In this document: piece after piece, positions 59,242 through 64,000 of the stretch
Layout of the letters: every line of letters starts with the position of its first letter
Position numbering within the stretch: position 1 is the stretch's first letter
Source: Novosphingobium sp. ST904
GTDB taxonomy: Bacteria > Pseudomonadota > Alphaproteobacteria > Sphingomonadales > Sphingomonadaceae
Assembly (NCBI RefSeq): GCF_001298105.1
Contig: NZ_LGJH01000139.1
Location: forward strand, 21,515-85,514
Length of the DNA: 64,000 nucleotides
Reading direction: 5' to 3'
Position numbers and translations under genes: made by a program
The notes under the pieces: model-generated
What the model saw: only the letters and a program-made list of their open reading frames with translations
Told to the model about the DNA's origin: nothing
Database searches by the model: none

Positions 59242-59661
59242 TTGCGCCTCACCGCGCACACCGACTACGCCCTGCGCATCCTGCTCCACGCCGCCGTGGA
59301 GCCGGAGCGGCTGTTCTCGATCGCCCAGGTTGCAGCGGCGCACGCGATCTCGCGCAATCACGCGATGAAAGTGGTCAACCTGCTCGGCAATGCCGGGCTG
59401 CTGGAGACGGTTCGCGGGCGGGGCGGCGGTTTTCGTCTCGGCCGCCCTGCACGGGAAATTGCGCTGGGCGAAGTCGTGCGGCTGACCGAACCCAACATGA
59501 GCCCCGCCGATTGCGGCAACTGCCTGCTTCAGGGCGCCTGCGGCCTCACCGGGATCCTGCGCAGGGCCATGGCCGCCTTTCTCGCCGAACTCGACGCGCA
59601 TACGCTGGCCGACGCCGCCATGGGAACCCGGCTGCCCTTCCCGCTTTTACAGTCTTCCTGA
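59242..59661 (+). CDS. nsrR: NO-responsive Rrf2-family repressor NsrR
   Basis: 139 aa. MRLTAHTDYALRILLHAA is the standard NsrR start; a winged HTH follows (ISRNHAMKVVNLLGNAGLLETVRGRGGGFRL). Three cluster Cys are visible, Cys91, Cys94 and Cys100 (CGNCLLQGAC), spaced as in NsrR. The start is TTG at 59242, with GGAGA upstream; no ATG fits. It controls the divergent globin through the palindrome at 59165-59185. Confidence 0.93.
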   Translation: MRLTAHTDYALRILLHAAVEPERLFSIAQVAAAHAISRNHAMKVVNLLGNAGLLETVRGRGGGFRLGRPAREIALGEVVRLTEPNMSPADCGNCLLQGACGLTGILRRAMAAFLAELDAHTLADAAMGTRLPFPLLQSS

Positions 59662-59708
59662 AGCGAAACTCTTCGAGAATGACTGGTCCGATCAATTGGC
59701 CCGATCAT

Positions 59709-59735
59709 CGGGAACTTTCCCGTCGTACCCGCGTT
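59709..59735 (+). promoter_or_regulatory. Sigma-EcfG-type general stress promoter, overlapping a short hairpin
   Basis: GGAAC (59711-59715), 16-nt spacer, CGTT (59732-59735): the consensus of alphaproteobacterial general stress promoters. The -35 lies within CGGGAA-CT-TTCCCG (59709-59722), which may also end nsrR. The only downstream frame with a ribosome site is the small ORF at 59761. Confidence 0.6.
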
Positions 59736-59760
59736 CCTCCTCCAAAGAGGAGAGCCTGAA

Positions 59761-59919
59761 ATGAATATCGGAGCCGAAATCCCGTTCCGGCGCAGTCGCT
59801 TCGCGCGCAAGACCGGATCGTTGATCCTCGACCGCCAGCGCGAAGAGCAAAAGCAGGAACGCGATCCCGATTCCGATCCCATGCTTGTTTGGTCCAACGG
59901 TCGCTTCCGGTCCAACTGA
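59761..59919 (+). CDS. Small stress-promoter ORF
   Basis: Not recognised. 52 aa from ATG 59761. GAGGAG (59747-59752) lies 8 nt before it, and is itself the right arm of a hairpin with CTCCTC (59737-59742). The product is basic at the N-terminus (FRRSRFARKTGS) and acidic in the centre (QREEQKQERDPDSDP), ending LVWSNGRFRSN. Soluble, no signal peptide. Support comes from the stress-type promoter 25 bp upstream and the ribosome site. Too short for statistical proof. Confidence 0.4.
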   Translation: MNIGAEIPFRRSRFARKTGSLILDRQREEQKQERDPDSDPMLVWSNGRFRSN

Positions 59920-60193
59920 CCGGACCCGATTCCCCCTGTCGGTGCGACCGTACGACGCGCCGGAGCGCAACTTGATTGCGCTGGCGCGAAATCGTATGCG
60001 CCGCGAAATGTCGCATACGTCCTTTGAGCAACAGGTTTTCCAAAGCCTGACCGGCGCTTGCAAGGCCCGGTTTTCTGCGCTTCAACCCTGCTCCTAGATA
60101 CCTCGGCAGCCAATTCGCAGCACTCGGGCACGGCGCAGCCGCTCCCCTTTCGCTCCATTCCCCACCGGCTGCCGAAGTCAGGAGAAAACAACG
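59920..60193. other. Intergenic region before the M3 peptidase
   Basis: 274 bp without a supported gene. It ends in a strong ribosome site (AGGAGAAAA) for the peptidase. No promoter or hairpin stands out. Confidence 0.5.
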
Positions 60194-62365
60194 ATGAAGA
60201 CCCGGCTCATGGCCGCTGCCGCCCCCTTCGTGCTTGGCGCAGCGCTGCTTGGAGGATTTTCCGTGACCGCTACCGCAAAGACCGGCACCGCAAAGACTGG
60301 CGCCGCCGCTCCGGCCTATGCCGGCCCCTTCGCGAAGCCCAGCACGCTCCCGCTCCACGCGCCGGACTTCACCCAATACAAGGATAGCGACTGGCAGCCC
60401 GCCATCGAGGCCGGCATTGCCGCCAAGCGCGCCGAGATCAAGGCGATCGCCGCGAACACGGCCAGGCCGACTTTCCAGAACACCATCGTCGCGATGGAGC
60501 GCGCAGGCACGCTCTATGACCGCGTCTACAACGTGTTCAGCCAGCTCACTTCTGCGAACACCAGCGATGCGCTCGACGCGATCGACACCGCCGTAAGCCC
60601 GCAGATTTCCGCGCTGAACGACGATATCTACCTTGACGACGCACTGTTCGCCCGCGTCAAGGCCGTGCACGACAGCGCGCGGGGCAAGGCCCTGACCGGC
60701 GAGGACGCCATGCTGCTGGCGACGACTTACGACAAGTTCGTCCACCGCGGCGCCCTGCTTTCGGCCGAACAGAAGGTCGAGCTGAAGGCGATGAACCTCG
60801 AGATCGCCAAGCTCGAAACCGCCTTCTCGCAGAAGCTGACCACCGCCACCGCCGCCAAGGCGCCGATCTTCGACACCGCCGCGCAGCTCGACGGCCTTTC
60901 GCAGGCCGAGATCGCCGCCGCCGCCAAGCTCGCCGCGGAAAAGGGCCATCCCGGCAAGTTCATGCTGGCGCTGGGCAACACCACGCAGCAGGCCGCGCTG
61001 ACCAGCCTCAACAACCGCGCCAGCCGCAAGATCCTGTGGGACGCCAGCGTGAACCGCACTTCGGGCGGCGACGAGTACGACACCACCGCAATGGTCACCC
61101 AGATGGCCACCCTGCGCGCAAAGAAGGCCAGGCTGCTCGGCGCGCCCGACTTCGCGACGTACCAGATGTACGACCGCATGGTGAAAACGCCGGGTCAGGC
61201 GATGGAGTTCATGAAGGGCTTCGTCCCCGCGCTGCGCGCCACGCAGGACCGCGAGGCCGCCATGCTCGAAGCCGCCGCCAAGGCCGACGGACAGGCCATC
61301 AAGCTGGAGCCGTGGGACTGGTCCTACTACGCCGAGAAGGTCCGCAAGGCGAAGTACGACCTCGATGAAAGCCAGATCAAGCCTTACTTCGAAGTCTGGC
61401 GCACGCTGGAAGACGGGGTGTTCTACGCCGCCAACCAGACTTATGGCCTGACCTTCAAGCGCCGCGCCGACCTTCCGGTCTACCACCCGACCATGCGCGC
61501 CTATGAAGTGTTCGACGCCGACGGCAAGTCGCTGGCGATCTTCTACTATGATCCCTTCGCCCGCTCCAACAAGAAGGGCGGCGCCTGGATGAACAACTTC
61601 GTCGAGCAGTCCTACCTGCTGGGCGAAAAGCCGGTGGTCAGCAATACCCTGAACATCGCTCCGCCCGCCGATGGCGAACCCGCGCTCGCCAGCTTCGACG
61701 ACGTGGAGACCATGTTCCACGAGTTCGGCCATGCGCTGCACGGCTTCTTCGCCAGCCAGAAGTACCCCTCGCTCTCGGGCACCAACACCGCGCGTGACTT
61801 CGTGGAGTTCCCCAGCCAGTTCAACGAGAACTTCGCGACGATCCCCGCCGTGCTCAACCACTACGCCAAGCATTACCAGACCGGCGCGACGATCCCCTTG
61901 GACCTGATCGCCAAGATCGAGGCGGCGAAGACCTTCAACCAGGGCCTGGGCCTGGGCGAAACGCTTTCGGCGGCGATGCTCGACATCCAGTGGCACCAGC
62001 TCTCCCCCGAGGAAGCCGCGCAGCCGCCGATGGCCTTCGAAGCCAAGGCGCTGGCCGCGACCGGGCTCAACACCGACCTGATCCCGCCGCGCTACAAGAC
62101 GCCCTACTTCCGCCACATCTGGGATAACGGCTACGCGGCCGGATACTACTCGTACATCTGGACCGAGATGCTGGCACACGACGGCTGGGACTGGGTGGAA
62201 AAGCACGGCGGCATGACCCGCGCCAACGGCGACCACATCCGCAAGTCGTTCCTCGGCCAGGGCCACACCAAGGACTTCGCCCAGCTCTACCGCGACTTCA
62301 CCGGGCACGACCCCAAGGTCGAACCGATGCTGGAAGCGCGCGGTCTGGCGCCGAAGGCCCAGTAA
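60194..62365 (+). CDS. dcp: M3-family peptidyl-dipeptidase (Dcp type), exported
   Basis: 723 aa. Signal peptide (MKTRLMAAAAPFVLGAALLGGF), a short TGTAKTG repeat, then the helical M3 fold. Zn site MFHEFGHALHG (HExxH) with the third Glu in RDFVEFPSQFNENF. The C-terminus IWDNGYAAGYYSYIWTEML matches Dcp. Releases dipeptides from the C-terminus of peptides; the leader suggests a periplasmic site, as in many sphingomonads. Full length without breaks, terminated by the hairpin at 62388. Confidence 0.95.
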   Translation: MKTRLMAAAAPFVLGAALLGGFSVTATAKTGTAKTGAAAPAYAGPFAKPSTLPLHAPDFTQYKDSDWQPAIEAGIAAKRAEIKAIAANTARPTFQNTIVAMERAGTLYDRVYNVFSQLTSANTSDALDAIDTAVSPQISALNDDIYLDDALFARVKAVHDSARGKALTGEDAMLLATTYDKFVHRGALLSAEQKVELKAMNLEIAKLETAFSQKLTTATAAKAPIFDTAAQLDGLSQAEIAAAAKLAAEKGHPGKFMLALGNTTQQAALTSLNNRASRKILWDASVNRTSGGDEYDTTAMVTQMATLRAKKARLLGAPDFATYQMYDRMVKTPGQAMEFMKGFVPALRATQDREAAMLEAAAKADGQAIKLEPWDWSYYAEKVRKAKYDLDESQIKPYFEVWRTLEDGVFYAANQTYGLTFKRRADLPVYHPTMRAYEVFDADGKSLAIFYYDPFARSNKKGGAWMNNFVEQSYLLGEKPVVSNTLNIAPPADGEPALASFDDVETMFHEFGHALHGFFASQKYPSLSGTNTARDFVEFPSQFNENFATIPAVLNHYAKHYQTGATIPLDLIAKIEAAKTFNQGLGLGETLSAAMLDIQWHQLSPEEAAQPPMAFEAKALAATGLNTDLIPPRYKTPYFRHIWDNGYAAGYYSYIWTEMLAHDGWDWVEKHGGMTRANGDHIRKSFLGQGHTKDFAQLYRDFTGHDPKVEPMLEARGLAPKAQ

Positions 62366-62387
62366 CGCCGGGATAATCCATGCACGA

Positions 62388-62419
62388 AACGCCGCTCCGG
62401 AAACGGGGCGGCGTTTTTT
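62388..62419 (+). terminator. Rho-independent terminator
   Basis: Stem AACGCCGCTCC (62388-62398) / GGGGCGGCGTT (62405-62415) with one wobble pair, followed by T (62414-62419). Placed between the convergent peptidase and ABC genes; the A-run on the left permits action in both directions. Confidence 0.88.
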
Positions 62420-62437
62420 GTTTCATTCCGACCCCGC

Positions 62438-63217
62438 CTAGAACTGCTGCCGGAAATCCACCGCCAGCGGCGCCGGCGCGCCGATCGAGAGGGCGCGTTC
62501 GCCGGGGTCGCCCAGCCAGTGCGCCGGGCAGTTCCACACGCGGCTGATGACCTCGCGCGAGAGGGCCATCTCGGGCGGGCCTTCGGCCTCGACCCTGCCT
62601 TTCGCCAACACCAGCACCTGATCGGCATGGTTCATCGCCGTCGCCAGATCATGAAGCACGAGGACGACGCCCTTCCCGGCCCGCGCCTGCTGGCGGAAGC
62701 GCTGCATCAGCGCCGCGCCGTGCGCAAGGTCTAGGCTGGCGAAAGGTTCGTCCGCGAGCAGCCAGCCGGGCTGGGTTGCCAGCACGCGGGCCATGAGCGC
62801 GCGGGCGCGTTCGCCGCCGGAAAGGGTGGAGACCGGACGGTGGCGCAAGTCCTGAAGGTCCATCGCGGCGATGGCGTCCTCGATCGCTTCCTGCGTCTCG
62901 GCGGCCGGCGCACCGCGCCATGGCAGGCGGCCGAGCGAGATCAGCACTTCGACAGAGACGTCCCAGGCCACTTCCGGGGTCTGCGGCAGGTAGCCGATCC
63001 ACTGCGCGCGCTGCGCCAGCGATACCGCGGAAAGCGCCCGCCCGCCCATCACGGCGCGGCCGCCATCGGGCTTGAGCAGCCCCGCGATCACGGAAAGCAG
63101 CGTGGACTTGCCCGCGCCGTTGGGCCCGCAGATCGCGGTTATCATGCCGCGGCGGCAGTTGAGCGAGACATCCTCCAGCCGCCCGGCGACAGTGACCTTG
63201 TCAGCCCCGAAGCTCAT
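62438..63217 (-). CDS. ABC transporter ATPase, FecE/BtuD type
   Basis: 259 aa. Walker A CGPNGAGKSTLL, Q-loop YLPQTPEV, signature TLSGGERARALMARVLA, Walker B GWLLADEPFASLD, H-loop LVLHDLATAM. The closest families energise siderophore, haem or cobalamin uptake; the permease next to it is of the FecCD type, which agrees. Its ATG overlaps the permease stop by 4 bp. The substrate cannot be told, since the binding protein is outside the window. Confidence 0.93.
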   Translation of the reverse strand: MSFGADKVTVAGRLEDVSLNCRRGMITAICGPNGAGKSTLLSVIAGLLKPDGGRAVMGGRALSAVSLAQRAQWIGYLPQTPEVAWDVSVEVLISLGRLPWRGAPAAETQEAIEDAIAAMDLQDLRHRPVSTLSGGERARALMARVLATQPGWLLADEPFASLDLAHGAALMQRFRQQARAGKGVVLVLHDLATAMNHADQVLVLAKGRVEAEGPPEMALSREVISRVWNCPAHWLGDPGERALSIGAPAPLAVDFRQQF

Positions 63218-64000
63218 GCCACCATGCCCTGGCGCATCCTGAGCAGCAGGCGCAGGAAGAACGGCGCGCCCAGCAGGCTGAGCGCGATGCCGAGCCGCAG
63301 TTCGCCGCCGGTCAGCGGCAGGATGCGGCAGAGACAGTCGGCCATGAGCAGCAGCAGAGCGCCCGCCAGCGCGGAAGGCACGAGCAGCGAGGACGGCTTG
63401 CGGTCCGTCATCGGTCGCACGAGATGCGGCACCATCAGGCCGACGAAGCCGATGATGCCCGCCACCGCCACGCCCGAACCGACAATCAGGCCCACGCCCA
63501 GGATCATCAGCGCCTGAAGCCGCAGCGGCTCCACGCCGAGCGAGCGGGCGGCCATCTCGCCCAGGGTCATCGCATCGAGATCGCGCCCCGCGTAGATCAG
63601 CACGCCGATGCCGCCCAGGGTCAGCGGCATGGCAATCCAGACTTCCCGCCATGAACGGTCCGCCAGCGAGCCCATCATCCAGGTAACGATCTCGCTCATC
63701 GCGAAAGGCGACGGGGAGAGGCTGATGGCAAGGCTCATCAGTGCGCCGGCAAGACTGGAAACCATGAGCCCGGCCAGCGTGAACAACGCCACGCCGCCGC
63801 CGCGCCCGGCGATCAGCGCCAGCAGGGTCATCGCCCCGCCCGCGCCGACCAGCGCGAAGACCGGCAGCATCCACGCGCGAGGCATAGCCGGTCCAGAAGC
63901 TCAGCACCGCGCCCAGCGCCGCGCCGGGCGCTATGCCGAACAGGCCGGTCGGCGAGCGGATTGCGGCAGGTAGCCCTGCATCGGCCGCCCCCGCCGCGCC
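63214..64000 (-). CDS. FecCD-type permease, incomplete at the window edge and frameshifted
   Basis: The C-terminal 220 aa are continuous: GEMAARSLGVEP (the coupling loop), VAGIIGFVGLMVPHLVR (family hallmark) and ALLLLMADCLCRILP. About seven membrane segments are visible. Upstream near 63885 one base is missing; correction joins GLFGIAPGAALGAVLSFWTGYA to WMLPVFALVGA. Further indels lie between about 63940 and 63985, where the conserved MQGYLRNPLADPGLFGI is scrambled. The 5' end is beyond the window. Inner-membrane channel for iron-siderophore, haem or cobalamin. Confidence 0.85.

Overview
The window reads as a chromosomal segment of a GC-rich alphaproteobacterium of the Sphingomonadales (Novosphingobium/Sphingobium-like). 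This is an inference from gene content: a CYP101-like P450 with a putidaredoxin-type ferredoxin, a NodT-type efflux operon, UrcA and glycine-zipper proteins, an alphaproteobacterial SOS box (GTTC-N7-GTTC) before uvrA, and a sigma-EcfG-type promoter (GGAAC-N16-CGTT). No rRNA, tRNA, CRISPR array, insertion sequence or integrase was recognised.

Layout. 1-1920: TetR fragment, operator, ferredoxin and P450. 1920-4915: unknown protein, a strongly folded non-coding stretch, and a MATE exporter. 4902-12773: a chemotaxis operon on the minus strand (STAS, cheA, cheR, cheB, cheD, cheY, cheW, unknown, DUF938) and a divergent second CheB-like protein lacking the catalytic His. 12843-17683: tolC-like/emrA/emrB efflux operon with a divergent TetR and two matching operators. 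17840-25730: Aas fusion, short asparaginase, a hairpin-rich leader, then a histidine kinase / response regulator / GGDEF-EAL signalling operon. 25867-39748: mixed metabolism and signalling (nitroreductase family, MaoC-like, PhzF, diguanylate cyclase, globin-coupled chemoreceptor, a ParD-like/methionine aminopeptidase pair, sulfotransferase, pteridine-reductase-like SDR, cfa, argG, rlpA). 39852-43719: HTH-type accessory gene, REP-like hairpins, arylsulfatase. 43990-53549: uvrA, UrcA, muramidase, M28 peptidase, UbiB, second RlpA. 53580-58537: a Slam-type translocon gene with two lipoproteins carrying TbpB-like barrel repeats. 58698-59661: NO-response pair (globin, NsrR) around a perfect NsrR box. 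59711-62365: stress-promoter small ORF and an M3 peptidase. 62438-64000: iron/cobalamin-type ABC importer, running off the end.

How it works together. The dominant themes are sensing and envelope biology: chemotaxis with an oxygen-sensing type receptor, c-di-GMP turnover (two cyclase genes, both with intact GGDEF/GGEEF and I-site), NO sensing, efflux, lysophospholipid re-acylation, cell-wall enzymes and surface lipoprotein export.

Caveat. At least 18 genes or gene parts are broken by single-base indels, mostly deletions in G/C-rich runs, while both halves of each protein stay well conserved. This is more like uncorrected sequencing error than pseudogenisation. Frameshifted genes are therefore given as one locus with the approximate break position.
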